NCBI RefSeq assembly: GCF_003696315.1
Contig: NZ_RFFN01000007.1
Location: forward strand, 122,379-186,378
Source of the DNA: Pseudomonas songnenensis
GTDB taxonomy: Bacteria > Pseudomonadota > Gammaproteobacteria > Pseudomonadales > Pseudomonadaceae
DNA length: 64,000 bases
Direction of reading: 5' to 3'
Part shown: positions 28,976 through 38,420 of the stretch, piece by piece
Numbering within the stretch: position 1 is the first letter of the stretch
Layout of the letters: every line of letters begins with the position of its first letter
Made by a program: the position numbers and the translations under genes
Notes under the pieces: model-generated
The model's input: the letters and a program-made list of their open reading frames with translations, nothing else
Databases searched by the model: none
Told to the model about the DNA's origin: nothing

Positions 28976-29715
28976 TCTTTCGATTCCTCGATCAGTGTTC
29001 CTTCGGCGCCACCAAGCACAATGTTGAGCAGGGCACCAGGCTTGTTCATGTTGAAGACCCGCAGCGGCATATTGTGGTCACGACACAGACAGATGGCCGT
29101 CAGGTCCATCACACCGAGCTTGCGGTCAAGCACTTCATCGTAGGTAAGTTCGGCAAACTTCTCGGCATTGGGATCCTTGAACGGATCTGCGGTGTAGACA
29201 CCGTCAACCTTGGTTGCCTTGAGCACGACATCCGCCTGGATCTCGATGGCACGCAGGCAGGCCGCCGAGTCGGTGGTGAAGAACGGATTACCCGTACCCG
29301 CCGAGAAGATGACCACTTCGCCAGTCTTCAGATGGCGCATCGCTTTGCGGCGATCATAGTGATCGGTCACACCCACCATGGAAATGGCAGACATGACCAG
29401 CGCCGGAATATTTGAGCGCTCGAGCGCATCGCGCATGGCCAGTGCATTCATCACTGTGGCCAGCATCCCCATATGGTCGCCAGTTACACGATCCATACCG
29501 GCCGCGGAAAGCGCCGCACCACGGAACAGGTTGCCACCACCGATAACCAGGCCGACTTCAACGCCGATCCCCACCAGCTGGCCGACTTCCAGAGCCATGC
29601 GATCGAGGACCTTCGGGTCGATACCGAAGTCTTCGGAGCCCATCAGGGCCTCGCCGCTCAATTTGAGCAGAATGCGTTTATAGCGAGGATTGCGTGCACT
29701 CATCTGCTGAGCCAT
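28972..29715 (-). CDS. pyrH: UMP kinase
   Basis: The 247-aa hexameric amino-acid-kinase-fold enzyme phosphorylates UMP to UDP. Characteristic blocks are [42 protein letters not shown] and [20 protein letters not shown]. The N terminus [17 protein letters not shown] matches that of Pseudomonas orthologues. It is coupled to frr by a 4-bp overlap and lies downstream of tsf, separated by a terminator-like hairpin, so partial readthrough or an own promoter is expected. Confidence 0.97.
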   Translation of the reverse strand: MAQQMSARNPRYKRILLKLSGEALMGSEDFGIDPKVLDRMALEVGQLVGIGVEVGLVIGGGNLFRGAALSAAGMDRVTGDHMGMLATVMNALAMRDALERSNIPALVMSAISMVGVTDHYDRRKAMRHLKTGEVVIFSAGTGNPFFTTDSAACLRAIEIQADVVLKATKVDGVYTADPFKDPNAEKFAELTYDEVLDRKLGVMDLTAICLCRDHNMPLRVFNMNKPGALLNIVLGGAEGTLIEESKE

Positions 29716-29856
29716 TGGCGTGTTATCTCCTGCGGCGTGCTATGACCAAGTCTGTATGACCCAGACCAAAAATATCTGCGCTTTGACAGCGCAACCTGGG
29801 GTTGGTGCCAAGCGATGACTATATCGTGACAAAAAAACAAATCCGCTGCCCAATTC

Positions 29857-29895
29857 GACAAAGAGGCCGCACGCGTAAGCGGGCAGCCTCTTGTC
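29857..29895 (-). terminator. Hairpin after tsf
   Basis: Arms 29857-29874 and 29879-29895 form a long, slightly imperfect stem (GACAAGAGGCTGCCCGC / GCGTGCGGCCTCTTTGTC on the - strand) 17 bp beyond the tsf stop. A T7 run follows only about 20 bp later (29831-29837), so termination may be partial, allowing some pyrH-frr readthrough. Confidence 0.65.
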
Positions 29896-29911
29896 ATACC
29901 GCGAAGCGATC

Positions 29912-30775
29912 TTACTTCTTGGTCGCAGCTACCTGGGCAGCCACCTCGGCAGCGAAGTCGACCTCAGCCTTCTCGATACCCTCGCCTACTTCGTAGCGAA
30001 CGAAGGATACGATTTCGGCACCGGCTTTCTTGGCCAGCTCACCGACCTTGACTTCCGGATCCTTGACGAACGGTTGCTCAACCAGGCTGGCTTCGGCCAG
30101 GAACTTGTTGATACGACCCTTGATCATGTTTTCGACGATGTTTTCCGGCTTGCCGGCAATCTTGTCAGCATTGAGCTGCAGGAAGATTTCCTTTTCCTTG
30201 GCGACCAGCTCCTCGGAAACGTCAGCCGGGCTCAGAACAGCCGGATTGCTGGCAGCCACGTGCATGGCGATATCTTTGGCCAGCTCGGCATCGCCACCTT
30301 TCAGAGTGACCAGTACGCCGATACGGTGACCGTGCAGGTAGGCACCAACAACTTCGCCTTCAACGGCGGTCAGGCGACGAATATTGACGTTCTCACCACA
30401 CTTGGCGACCAGCGCCTCGCGAGCGGATTCACGGGAAGCGATCAGCGGAGCCACTTCGGTGAGCTTCTGCTCGAATGCTTCGTCCAGGCTATCCTTGACG
30501 AACGCTTTGAAGTCGTCCTGCAGAGCCAGGAAGTCAGTCTGCGAGTTGACTTCGATGATCAGCCCACGGCCACCCTCGACGCGAACGGCGATCGAACCTT
30601 CGGCAGCGATGTTGCCCGACTTCTTGGCTGCCTTGATGGCGCCGGAAGCACGCATGTCGTCGATCGCTTTTTCGATGTCGCCACCGGCGGCAACCAGAGC
30701 CTTCTTGCACTCCATCATGCCCTGACCGGTACGCTCGCGCAGTTCTTTGACCAAGGCTGCAGTGATTTCTGCCAT
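29912..30775 (-). CDS. tsf: Elongation factor Ts
   Basis: The 287-aa guanine-nucleotide exchange factor for EF-Tu has the N-terminal UBA-like domain ([24 protein letters not shown]) and the core with [15 protein letters not shown], a Ts signature. The start at 30775 (MAEITAAL) gives the family length; 19 upstream codons are rejected. It is separated from rpsB by a perfect terminator/attenuator, as in other gamma-proteobacteria. Confidence 0.98.
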   Translation of the reverse strand: MAEITAALVKELRERTGQGMMECKKALVAAGGDIEKAIDDMRASGAIKAAKKSGNIAAEGSIAVRVEGGRGLIIEVNSQTDFLALQDDFKAFVKDSLDEAFEQKLTEVAPLIASRESAREALVAKCGENVNIRRLTAVEGEVVGAYLHGHRIGVLVTLKGGDAELAKDIAMHVAASNPAVLSPADVSEELVAKEKEIFLQLNADKIAGKPENIVENMIKGRINKFLAEASLVEQPFVKDPEVKVGELAKKAGAEIVSFVRYEVGEGIEKAEVDFAAEVAAQVAATKK

Positions 30776-30843
30776 GTTGGGAATCCTCTCGATTTGGTTT
30801 CTAAACCACTCACCCATGACGCGGGTGATCAATTCGCAAGAGA

Positions 30844-30870
30844 CAAAAAGGGGGCCTAGCCCCCTTTTTG
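30844..30870 (-). terminator. rpsB-tsf intergenic terminator/attenuator
   Basis: CAAAAAGGGGGC (30844-30855) and GCCCCCTTTTTG (30859-30870) are exact inverted copies with a three-base CTA loop, flanked by A5 and T5 tracts. It lies between the rpsB stop and the tsf start and would set the ratio of S2 to EF-Ts. Confidence 0.9.
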
Positions 30871-30902
30871 TTCATCGGGTGTCACGCTGCAGTGCGCCGC
30901 AC

Positions 30903-31643
30903 TCAGCCCTGAGCCGCTTCGGAAGCAACTTCCTCGACGAACTCGTCAGCACCGCCGGCACCGTTCTGACGGCCGCGCAGAACAGCATCAGCCATGGAGC
31001 CGAGGTAGAGTTGCACGGCACGGATGGCGTCATCATTACCAGGAATGATGTAGTCAACGCCTTCCGGGCTGCTGTTGGTATCGACGATGCCGATGACCGG
31101 GATACCCAGCTTGTTGGCTTCGGAGATGGCGATGCGCTCGTGATCGACGTCAACGACGAACATGGCGTCTGGCAGGCCGCCCATATCCTTGATACCACCC
31201 AGGCTGCGCTCGAGCTTCTCGAGGTCGCGGGTGCGCATCAGTGCTTCTTTCTTGGTCAGCTTCTCGAAAGTACCGTCCTGGGACTGAACTTCCAGCTCAC
31301 GCAGACGCTTGATGGAGGCGCGGATGGTTTTGTAGTTGGTCAGCATGCCACCCAACCAGCGGTGATCGACATACGGAGAGTTGCAACGAGCAGCTTCTTC
31401 GCGAACGATCTTGCCAGCGGAACGCTTGGTGCCAACGAACAGAATCTTGTTCTTGCCTGCAGCCAGCTTTTCAACGAAACGCAGGGCGTCGTTGAACATC
31501 GGCAGGGTTTTTTCCAGGTTGATGATATGGATCTTGTTGCGCGCGCCGAAAATGTACTTGTCCATTTTCGGGTTCCAGTAACGGGTCTGGTGGCCGAAGT
31601 GCACACCGGCCTTCAGCATATCGCGCATAGTGACTTGAGACAT
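30903..31643 (-). CDS. rpsB: 30S ribosomal protein S2
   Basis: The 246-aa protein binds late to the 30S subunit near S1. It has the S2 signatures [40 protein letters not shown] and [24 protein letters not shown] (read in segments). The start at 31643 was set by the family N terminus [13 protein letters not shown]; the upstream part of the open frame is the leader. A leader of about 130 bases separates it from a probable promoter at 31774-31779; S2 autoregulation through this leader is known in E. coli but was not demonstrated here. Confidence 0.98.
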   Translation of the reverse strand: MSQVTMRDMLKAGVHFGHQTRYWNPKMDKYIFGARNKIHIINLEKTLPMFNDALRFVEKLAAGKNKILFVGTKRSAGKIVREEAARCNSPYVDHRWLGGMLTNYKTIRASIKRLRELEVQSQDGTFEKLTKKEALMRTRDLEKLERSLGGIKDMGGLPDAMFVVDVDHERIAISEANKLGIPVIGIVDTNSSPEGVDYIIPGNDDAIRAVQLYLGSMADAVLRGRQNGAGGADEFVEEVASEAAQG

Positions 31644-31773
31644 GATCAGTCCTCGAATAAGTCGGGTTAGGCCTCCACGCGTCCCGATATCCAACTCTTG
31701 CGAGCACCCAGGATACCGTGTCGACACGTGTGTGGGGTTAGGCTCACCGGGTCTACCCCGCTGAGCGGCGCGT

Positions 31774-31779
31774 TTTATA
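31774..31779 (-). promoter_or_regulatory. Possible -10 element of the rpsB promoter
   Basis: TATAAA on the - strand is followed by a GC-rich discriminator (ACGCGCCGC), a pattern of stringently controlled ribosomal-protein promoters. No good -35 hexamer is seen at 17 bp, so this is tentative. Confidence 0.4.
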
Positions 31780-31928
31780 GCACAAAGGCCATCGACAGGC
31801 TACTGCTTTGACCACCCGCGCGCGTTCGGCAGTCGACCATCCCTCGCCTGCAGGGCATGGGTGCTTTGGTTTATCATCGCGGCTTTCCTTTTTATTGCCT
31901 TCGCCTGCGGGCGCTATCAGAGGTTTGC

Positions 31929-32711
31929 ATGACAGTCACCATCAAGACGCCCGAAGATATCGAGAAGATGCGCGTAGCCGGGCGTCTCGCCGCCGAGGTT
32001 CTCGAGATGATCGGCGAGCACGTCAAGCCAGGCGTCACCACCGAGGAGCTCGACCGCCTCTGCCACGAGCATATCGTCAATGTGCAGCAGGCCATCCCTG
32101 CGCCGCTGAATTACAAAGGCTTTCCCAAGTCGATCTGCACATCGATCAACCACGTCGTCTGCCATGGCATTCCCAACGACAAGCCACTCAAGGATGGCGA
32201 TATCCTGAACATCGACATCACCGTGATCAAGGACGGCTATCACGGCGATACCAGCAAGATGTTCATGGTCGGCAAGGTCCCCGAGTGGGCCGAACGACTC
32301 TGCCAGGTCACTCAGGAATGCCTCTATAAAGGTATCGAGCTGGTCCGCCCCGGCGCCCGTCTTGGCGACATTGGCGAGGTGATCCAGAAGCATGCCGAAA
32401 AGAATGGCTTTTCCGTGGTCCGTGAATACTGCGGCCACGGCATCGGCAAGGTCTTCCACGAGGAGCCGCAAGTGTTGCACTACGGACGAGCCGGCACCGG
32501 GATGGAGCTCAAGGAAGGAATGACCTTCACCATCGAGCCGATGATCAACCAGGGCCGTTCGGAAACCCGCCTGCTCGGCGATGGCTGGACCGCGATAACC
32601 AAGGACCGCAAGCTGTCGGCGCAATGGGAGCACACCATACTGGTCACCGCAGACGGCTACGAGATTTTCACCTTGCGCAGCGACGACACCATCGCCCGCA
32701 CCTCTGCCTGA
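31929..32711 (+). CDS. map: Type I methionine aminopeptidase
   Basis: The 260-aa pita-bread-fold metallopeptidase removes N-terminal Met from nascent proteins. Metal ligands are seen in [19 protein letters not shown] (two Asp), [12 protein letters not shown] (His), TFTIEPMIN (Glu) and WEHTILV (Glu). The start at 31929 ([15 protein letters not shown]) is the family start. It is divergent from rpsB, as in E. coli and P. aeruginosa, and is followed by glnD after 38 bp. Confidence 0.97.
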   Translation: MTVTIKTPEDIEKMRVAGRLAAEVLEMIGEHVKPGVTTEELDRLCHEHIVNVQQAIPAPLNYKGFPKSICTSINHVVCHGIPNDKPLKDGDILNIDITVIKDGYHGDTSKMFMVGKVPEWAERLCQVTQECLYKGIELVRPGARLGDIGEVIQKHAEKNGFSVVREYCGHGIGKVFHEEPQVLHYGRAGTGMELKEGMTFTIEPMINQGRSETRLLGDGWTAITKDRKLSAQWEHTILVTADGYEIFTLRSDDTIARTSA

Positions 32712-32749
32712 GAATTCCCCAGTCGCAGTACCCATGGGAGGACGTCCGC

Positions 32750-35452
32750 ATGCCCCAGGTTGACCCGGAGCTGTTTGATCGCAGCCAGTTTCAGGCAGAG
32801 CTGGCGCTGAAGGCCAGTCCTATCGCCGCGTACAAGAAGGCAATACGCCAGGCGCGGCAGGTGCTTGACGAGCGCTTCAAAGCCGGACGGGACATACGTC
32901 GCCTGATCCAGGATCGTGCCTGGTTCGTCGATCAGATCCTACGATCGGCCTGGGATCGCTTCGACTGGAACAAGGGTGCCGATATTGCGCTCGTCGCCGT
33001 GGGCGGCTACGGCCGAGGCGAACTGCACCCCTACTCCGATATCGACCTGCTCATCCTGCTCGACGCCAACGACCAGGAGATCTTTCGCGACTCGATCGAG
33101 GGCTTTCTGACTCTGCTCTGGGATATCGGCCTGGAAGTCGGACAGGCCGTCCGCTCCGTCGCCGAATGCGCCGACGAGGCGCGCGCCGATCTCACCGTCA
33201 TCACCAACCTCATGGAAAGCCGGACGATCGCCGGCCCGGAGCGCCTGCGCCAGGCTATGCTGCGGGTCACCAGCGCCCAGCAGATGTGGCCGAGCAAGGA
33301 GTTCTTCCTCGCCAAGCGCAACGAACAGCGCGCGCGGCACGCCAAGTACAACAACACCGAGTACAACCTGGAGCCCAACGTGAAGGGTTCCCCAGGGGGC
33401 CTGCGCGACATCCAGACCATCCTCTGGATTGCTCGTCGCGAATTCGGCACCCTCAACCTGCAAGCCATGGTCGACCAGGGCTTTCTTACCGAAGGCGAGC
33501 ACAGCCTGCTCACCGCGGCCCAGGAATTTCTCTGGAAGGTCCGTTACGGCCTGCACATGCTTGCCGGCCGCGCCGAGGATCGGTTGCTGTTCGACCACCA
33601 GCGCAGTCTCGCCGCGCTGCTGGGCTATGAAGACAACGACGCCAAGCTGGCCATCGAGCGCTTCATGCAGAAGTACTACCGGGTCGTCATGAGCATTGCC
33701 GAGCTCAGCGATCTGGTTGGCCAGCATTTCGCCGAAGTGATTCTCTGGGAAGGTGAATCGGGTCCGATCGTGCCGCTCAACAGCCGCTTTCAGGTTCGCG
33801 ACGGCTACCTTGAAGTCAGCAACCCAGCCATCTTCAAGCGCACGCCCTTCGCCATTCTGGAAACCTTCGTGCTGCTGGCCCAGCATCCGGACATTCAGGG
33901 GGTGCGCTCCGACACCATTCGCCTGCTCCGCGACCATCGCTACCTGATCGATGATGTCTTCCGCCAGGATCTGCGCAACACCAGCCTGTTCATCGAATTG
34001 TTCAAGTGCAAGGAAGGCATTCACCGCAACCTCAGGCGCATGAACCGCTACGGCATCCTGGGCCGCTACCTGCCGGAGTTCGGCCATATCGTCGGGCAGA
34101 TGCAGCACGACCTGTTCCACATCTACACCGTCGACGCGCACACGCTCAATGTCATCAAGTACCTGCGCAAGCTGACCAAGCCGGGCGTCGCCGAGAAGTA
34201 TCCCCTGGCCAGCAAACTGGTCGAAAAGCTGCCCAAGCCAGAGTTGATCTATATCGCCGGGCTCTACCACGACATCGCCAAGGGTCGTGGCGGCGATCAT
34301 TCGGAACTTGGCGCGGTAGATGCCGAACAGTTCTGCAGCCGCCACAAGCTGCCGGCATGGGACACACGTCTGGTGGTGTGGCTGGTGGAAAACCATCTGG
34401 TCATGTCCACCACGGCGCAGCGCAAGGACCTTTCCGACCCGCAGGTGATCAACGATTTCGCCCAACTGGTCGGCGACGAGACGCACCTGGACTACCTTTA
34501 CGTGCTGACCGTGGCGGATATCAACGCCACCAACCCCACGCTGTGGAATTCCTGGCGCGCAAGCCTGCTGCGTCAGCTCTACACCGAAACCAAACGCGCA
34601 CTCAAGCGCGGCCTGGAAAATCCGCTGGGTCGCGAGGAGCAGATCCGTCAGACTCAGCGCGCCGCTCTGGACGACCTGGTGCGGCATGGCACCGACCCGG
34701 ACGATGCCGAACAGCTCTGGGCGCAACTGGGCGACGACTATTTCCTCCGGCACACCGCCACCGATGTGGCCTGGCATACCGACGCGATTATCGAGCACCC
34801 GGCCAACGGCGGACCGTTGGTTCTGATCAAGGAAACTACACAGCGCGAATTCGAAGGCGGCACGCAGATATTCATCTACGCACCGGACCAGCATGACTTC
34901 TTCGCCGTGACCGTAGCGGCCATGGATCAGCTCAACCTGAACATTCATGACGCACGTATTCTGACGTCGAGCAGCCAGTTCACGCTCGATACCTACATCG
35001 TGCTGGATGCCGACGGCAGCCCCATCGGCAACAATCCGGAACGCATCGATGAAATCCGCAAGGGCCTGATCGCCGCGCTACGCAACCCGGACGATTACCT
35101 GACGATCATCCAGCGCCGCGTACCACGTCAACTCAAGCACTTTGCCTTTCCGCCGCAGGTCACCATCCATAACGACACGCAGCGGCCACAGACGATTCTG
35201 GAGATCATTGCGCCAGACCGGCCCGGCCTGCTGGCACGGGTAGGCCAGCTGTTCCTCGATTTCGACCTATCGGTGCAGAACGCCAAGATCGCCACGTTGG
35301 GCGAACGCGTGGAGGACGTGTTCTTCGTTACCGACGCGGACAATCAGCCGCTGTCCGATCCGCAGTTCTGCGTGCGCCTGCAACAGGCACTGATCAAGGA
35401 ACTGCAGCAAGAGAACGAGCAGCAACCTTCCCCTAGCAGCATCGTGATCTGA
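32750..35452 (+). CDS. glnD: Bifunctional PII uridylyltransferase/uridylyl-removing enzyme
   Basis: The 900-aa nitrogen sensor uridylylates PII at low glutamine and removes UMP at high glutamine. Domain order: nucleotidyltransferase ([19 protein letters not shown], about 80-100), PII-UTase helical region with [22 protein letters not shown] hydrolase domain ([18 protein letters not shown], about 505-522) and two C-terminal ACT domains ([21 protein letters not shown] and [17 protein letters not shown]). A GGGAGGA box precedes the ATG at 32750, which decides the start; the open frame upstream overlaps map. A very long open frame on the opposite strand is a composition shadow. Confidence 0.97.
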   Translation: MPQVDPELFDRSQFQAELALKASPIAAYKKAIRQARQVLDERFKAGRDIRRLIQDRAWFVDQILRSAWDRFDWNKGADIALVAVGGYGRGELHPYSDIDLLILLDANDQEIFRDSIEGFLTLLWDIGLEVGQAVRSVAECADEARADLTVITNLMESRTIAGPERLRQAMLRVTSAQQMWPSKEFFLAKRNEQRARHAKYNNTEYNLEPNVKGSPGGLRDIQTILWIARREFGTLNLQAMVDQGFLTEGEHSLLTAAQEFLWKVRYGLHMLAGRAEDRLLFDHQRSLAALLGYEDNDAKLAIERFMQKYYRVVMSIAELSDLVGQHFAEVILWEGESGPIVPLNSRFQVRDGYLEVSNPAIFKRTPFAILETFVLLAQHPDIQGVRSDTIRLLRDHRYLIDDVFRQDLRNTSLFIELFKCKEGIHRNLRRMNRYGILGRYLPEFGHIVGQMQHDLFHIYTVDAHTLNVIKYLRKLTKPGVAEKYPLASKLVEKLPKPELIYIAGLYHDIAKGRGGDHSELGAVDAEQFCSRHKLPAWDTRLVVWLVENHLVMSTTAQRKDLSDPQVINDFAQLVGDETHLDYLYVLTVADINATNPTLWNSWRASLLRQLYTETKRALKRGLENPLGREEQIRQTQRAALDDLVRHGTDPDDAEQLWAQLGDDYFLRHTATDVAWHTDAIIEHPANGGPLVLIKETTQREFEGGTQIFIYAPDQHDFFAVTVAAMDQLNLNIHDARILTSSSQFTLDTYIVLDADGSPIGNNPERIDEIRKGLIAALRNPDDYLTIIQRRVPRQLKHFAFPPQVTIHNDTQRPQTILEIIAPDRPGLLARVGQLFLDFDLSVQNAKIATLGERVEDVFFVTDADNQPLSDPQFCVRLQQALIKELQQENEQQPSPSSIVI

Positions 35453-35504
35453 GCAAATCCCGTCACCTTGCTGCACGCCCGCGGCGGCAGGAGGGTTGAT
35501 CGGC

Positions 35505-35834
35505 TCAATCCCAGGGTTTTCCGCGGGTCTGCTCGACGGCTGGCAGTTTTTGCTGCATCGCAGCCTTGGCGAGGATATGCGCGCTGACAGGCGCGGTAAG
35601 GAAGAGAAACAGCGTGATCAGCAGCTCGTGCAGACTCAAGCTGTCATTCTGGTTGCTGAAAAAGATCATCGATGCGATGACGACACCTCCTACCCCGAGC
35701 GTCGTTGCCTTGGTAGGGCCATGCAGGCGCGTGTAGAAATCCGGCAGGCGATACAAGCCGATCGCACCGATCAGGGCGAACAGGCTTCCGATGATCAGGA
35801 AAACGCTAACCAGCACTTCAATCCAGAATGGCAT
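35505..35834 (-). CDS. phaG: Cation/H+ antiporter subunit G (Mrp/Pha/Sha)
   Basis: This 109-aa membrane protein is the last gene of the antiporter operon. It has three hydrophobic segments (IEVLVSVFLIIGSLFALIGAIGLY, TTLGVGGVVIASMIFF and ELLITLFLFLTAPVSAHILA) and the G-subunit motif RLPDFYTRLHGPTKATTLG. The Mrp complex exchanges Na+ or K+ for H+ and supports pH and salt homeostasis. It follows subunit F by 9 bp. Symbol nomenclature (mnhG/mrpG/shaG/phaG) varies; ion preference cannot be read from sequence. Confidence 0.92.
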   Translation of the reverse strand: MPFWIEVLVSVFLIIGSLFALIGAIGLYRLPDFYTRLHGPTKATTLGVGGVVIASMIFFSNQNDSLSLHELLITLFLFLTAPVSAHILAKAAMQQKLPAVEQTRGKPWD

Positions 35835-35843
35835 GTCGCCCCC

Positions 35844-36113
35844 TTAGTCAATGATATCGCCGTGCAACAGGTGCTTGCCGACTGCCACGGTACTGACGAA
35901 CCCCATCACGGCGATCAACAGCGCCGCCTCGAAAAACAGGTCCGAGGCGAGCCAGATACCGAACAGCACGATCAGCGCAAGGGCGTTGATGTAGAGCGTG
36001 TCGAGCGCAAGAACCCGGTCGGGCATGTCTGGGCCCTGAACAAGGCGGACCACGTTCAGCACAGCCGCCACACCCAGCACGGCCATGCAGAGCGGAATTA
36101 CGTAGGCGAGCAT
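35844..36113 (-). CDS. phaF: Cation/H+ antiporter subunit F
   Basis: The 89-aa protein has three hydrophobic helices and the F-subunit pattern RLVQGPDMPDRVLALDTLYINALALIVL (read in parts), where the conserved Asp lies between helices 1 and 2. Its start overlaps the end of subunit E by 16 bp, so translation is likely coupled. It is one of the small accessory subunits required for assembly of the Mrp complex. Confidence 0.92.
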   Translation of the reverse strand: MLAYVIPLCMAVLGVAAVLNVVRLVQGPDMPDRVLALDTLYINALALIVLFGIWLASDLFFEAALLIAVMGFVSTVAVGKHLLHGDIID

Positions 36114-36598
36114 TCGAAGATCTCCAGCAGCGGCGCTTCATAGTTGCGTTTGACGTCGGCGATCAGCGCATCGATATCCGGTACGTCCAGCGCATGCACC
36201 ATCAGCATACGGCGGTCCGGACTCAGGCACGCCGACACCGTACCCGGCGTCAACGAGATGATGCTGGCCAGGGTAGCGAGAGCAAACTCATTCTCGATCG
36301 CCATGGGCACCTCGATGAACGCCGGGCGCAGATTCTTCTTCGGCCCCAGCACCAGCTTGGCGACCTGCATATTGGCAATCACGATGTCATAGAGAACCTT
36401 GAGCGTGAAAAGGCACAACTTCAGCGGCTTGCGGATGGTTGGCACCTCAATGAGGAAGCCGCGAACCAGAAGCGGAATACCCCAGCCGAGAAACAGCCCA
36501 AGCAGAAGATGGCCAAAGCTCAGCGTGTTATGCAGCAGCAACCAGAGCAGAGCCAGCAGCACGGTCAGGGCAGGACTCGGTAACCAGCGGGACCTCAT
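36098..36598 (-). CDS. phaE: Cation/H+ antiporter subunit E
   Basis: The 166-aa MrpE-like protein has two hydrophobic N-terminal helices followed by a cytoplasmic region with NEFALATLASIISLTPGTVS, the E-subunit signature, and VHALDVPDIDALIADVKRNYE. It overlaps subunit D by 4 bp and subunit F by 16 bp. The length matches MrpE proteins. Confidence 0.93.
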   Translation of the reverse strand: MRSRWLPSPALTVLLALLWLLLHNTLSFGHLLLGLFLGWGIPLLVRGFLIEVPTIRKPLKLCLFTLKVLYDIVIANMQVAKLVLGPKKNLRPAFIEVPMAIENEFALATLASIISLTPGTVSACLSPDRRMLMVHALDVPDIDALIADVKRNYEAPLLEIFECSPT

Positions 36599-38094
36599 GC
36601 CGCACCTCCCGGAACGATCTGCAAATAGGGCGCGACGTCGAGCAGCTGCGCAGCGGTAGCCTGCATGAACGCCTGTAGCGGTCCGGCCGCAGCCACCAGA
36701 ACCACGCTGCCAAAGAGCAGCCCCGCAGTCGCGACCACCCGGATCGGATCAGCCACCTGCCCCACCGCCTCCGAAGCATGACGCCAGAAGATCAGGCTAC
36801 CAGCGCGACTGAGCGCTATCAGCATGCCCAGCCCACCTACCAGCACGACAGCCCATAGGGCTATGGCGTCCGGGCCGACCTCGACGGCACGCAGCAGCAT
36901 CACTTTGCCGAGAAAACCGGAAAAAGGCGGTAGTCCGGCAACCGAAATCGCCCCCATGAAGAACAGCGAGCCAAACAGCAATGGTTGGCGCAGGGCCGGC
37001 GCAGAAACCAGGTCGGTGCCCAGGTCGCCGCGCTGGCGAGCGATCAGGTCGGCAAGCAGGAACAGCCCACCGGCAACTAGCGTGCTGTGCACCAGGTAAT
37101 ACAGCGCAGCAGCGAGGCCCACATCGGTACCCAGGGCGATGCCGGCGAGAAGCGTTCCTACCGATACCACCACCAGGTACGCAAGCAGCACCTGTAGGTT
37201 CCGTGCAGCCAATGCACCTATCACCGCAGCACCGAGGGTCAGCAGCGCCAATGGCCAGAGCCAGACTTCGACCATATTGCCGAGCTCGCCCGCCTCGCTG
37301 CCAAACACCAGGGTAAAGACGCGAACGATCGCATACAGCCCGACCTTGGTCATGATGGCGAACAGGGCAGCGACCGGGGCAGTAGCCGAGGCATAGGCAC
37401 GGGGCAGCCAGAAATAGAGCGGCAGGATGGCGCCCTTCAGCGCGAAAACCACCAGCAACAGATAACCTGCAGCGGCAAGCAACGGCGCATCGGACGGATC
37501 GGCGGCGCTCACGCGGCCCGCCATATCGGCCATGTTCAGCGTGCCCAGCAGACCGTAAAGCATGCTGACACCGATCAGGAACAGCGATGAACCGAGCAGA
37601 TTCAGCACCACGTAATGCATGCCGGCACGCACCCGTCTCTGCCCATGGCCGTGCAACAGCAAGGCATATGAGGAGATCAGCAGGATCTCGAAGAAGACGA
37701 ACAGATTGAACAGATCGCCGGTGAGAAAGGCACCGTTGATGCCGAGCAGCTGGAACTGATAGAGCGCATGGAAGTTCGGGCCACGCTCATCGTCACCGCG
37801 ACTGGCATACAGCACGGCGAAGCCTGCCAGAACAGCGGTTACCAGCAACATGAGCGCGCTCAGGCGATCGAGCATGAGGATGATGCCGAACGGAGGCTGC
37901 CAACTGCCGAGGGCATAGATGCGCAGCTGGCCATCATCGGAGAGCAGCACCAGCCAGAGTGCTATCGGCACGAGCGCCCAGGTCGCAGCCAGCGAGAGCA
38001 GGCGTTTGGCTGGCTTGCCCATCCGGTGAGCAAACAGCAGTACCGCGCCCACGAACAAGGGCACCAACAATGGAAGGATCAACGCATGATTCAT
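36595..38094 (-). CDS. phaD: Cation/H+ antiporter subunit D
   Basis: The 499-aa polytopic subunit belongs to the NuoL/M/N family of proton-pumping-like proteins. It shows about 14 hydrophobic segments and the family motif LKGAILPLYFWLPRAYASATAPVAALFAIMTKVGLYAIVR (read in parts), with the conserved Lys and the broken-helix region. Start and end overlap neighbours by 1 and 4 bp. It is one of the two large ion-translocating subunits. Confidence 0.95.
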   Translation of the reverse strand: MNHALILPLLVPLFVGAVLLFAHRMGKPAKRLLSLAATWALVPIALWLVLLSDDGQLRIYALGSWQPPFGIILMLDRLSALMLLVTAVLAGFAVLYASRGDDERGPNFHALYQFQLLGINGAFLTGDLFNLFVFFEILLISSYALLLHGHGQRRVRAGMHYVVLNLLGSSLFLIGVSMLYGLLGTLNMADMAGRVSAADPSDAPLLAAAGYLLLVVFALKGAILPLYFWLPRAYASATAPVAALFAIMTKVGLYAIVRVFTLVFGSEAGELGNMVEVWLWPLALLTLGAAVIGALAARNLQVLLAYLVVVSVGTLLAGIALGTDVGLAAALYYLVHSTLVAGGLFLLADLIARQRGDLGTDLVSAPALRQPLLFGSLFFMGAISVAGLPPFSGFLGKVMLLRAVEVGPDAIALWAVVLVGGLGMLIALSRAGSLIFWRHASEAVGQVADPIRVVATAGLLFGSVVLVAAAGPLQAFMQATAAQLLDVAPYLQIVPGGAA

Positions 38095-38420
38095 CAGCGG
38101 GGCTCCTGCCCATCGACATGGTCGGTGCGCAACTCGCCGATGCTGCGCAGCGCCAGCACCACTACGAACGCCGTCATGGCAAAGCCGATGACAATTGCAG
38201 TAAGAACCAGCGCCTGAGGCAACGGATCACCGTACTCAGCGCTCTTTCCGATGACTGCCGGAACGCCGGTAGCCAGGCGGCCCATGGAGAAAATGAACAG
38301 ATTGACCGCGTAGGAAATCAGCGTCAGCCCCATCACCACCGGGAAGATCCGCGCACGCAACAGCAGATAGACACCGCTGGCGGTCATGATTCCAAGCGTT
38401 ATCGCGAACACCGCTTCCAT
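38094..38420 (-). CDS. phaC1: Cation/H+ antiporter subunit C
   Basis: The 108-aa NuoK-like protein has three hydrophobic helices and the pattern VVMGLTLISYAVNLFIFSMG ... DPLPQALVLTAIVIGFAMTAF typical of MrpC. It overlaps subunit A and subunit D by a single base each (TGATG-type junctions). The symbol is given in the Pha antiporter sense, not polyhydroxyalkanoate synthase; mrpC is equivalent. Confidence 0.92.
   Translation of the reverse strand: MEAVFAITLGIMTASGVYLLLRARIFPVVMGLTLISYAVNLFIFSMGRLATGVPAVIGKSAEYGDPLPQALVLTAIVIGFAMTAFVVVLALRSIGELRTDHVDGQEPR

Noticed and set aside
32939..34948. Open frame of 669 codons on the - strand
   Set aside because: Antisense to glnD with mirrored codon bias and no recognisable domain or ribosome-binding site.
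38094..38420. PhaC polyhydroxyalkanoate synthase by symbol
   Set aside because: The protein is a 108-aa NuoK-like antiporter subunit; the shared symbol comes from the separate Pha (K+/pH adaptation) nomenclature.
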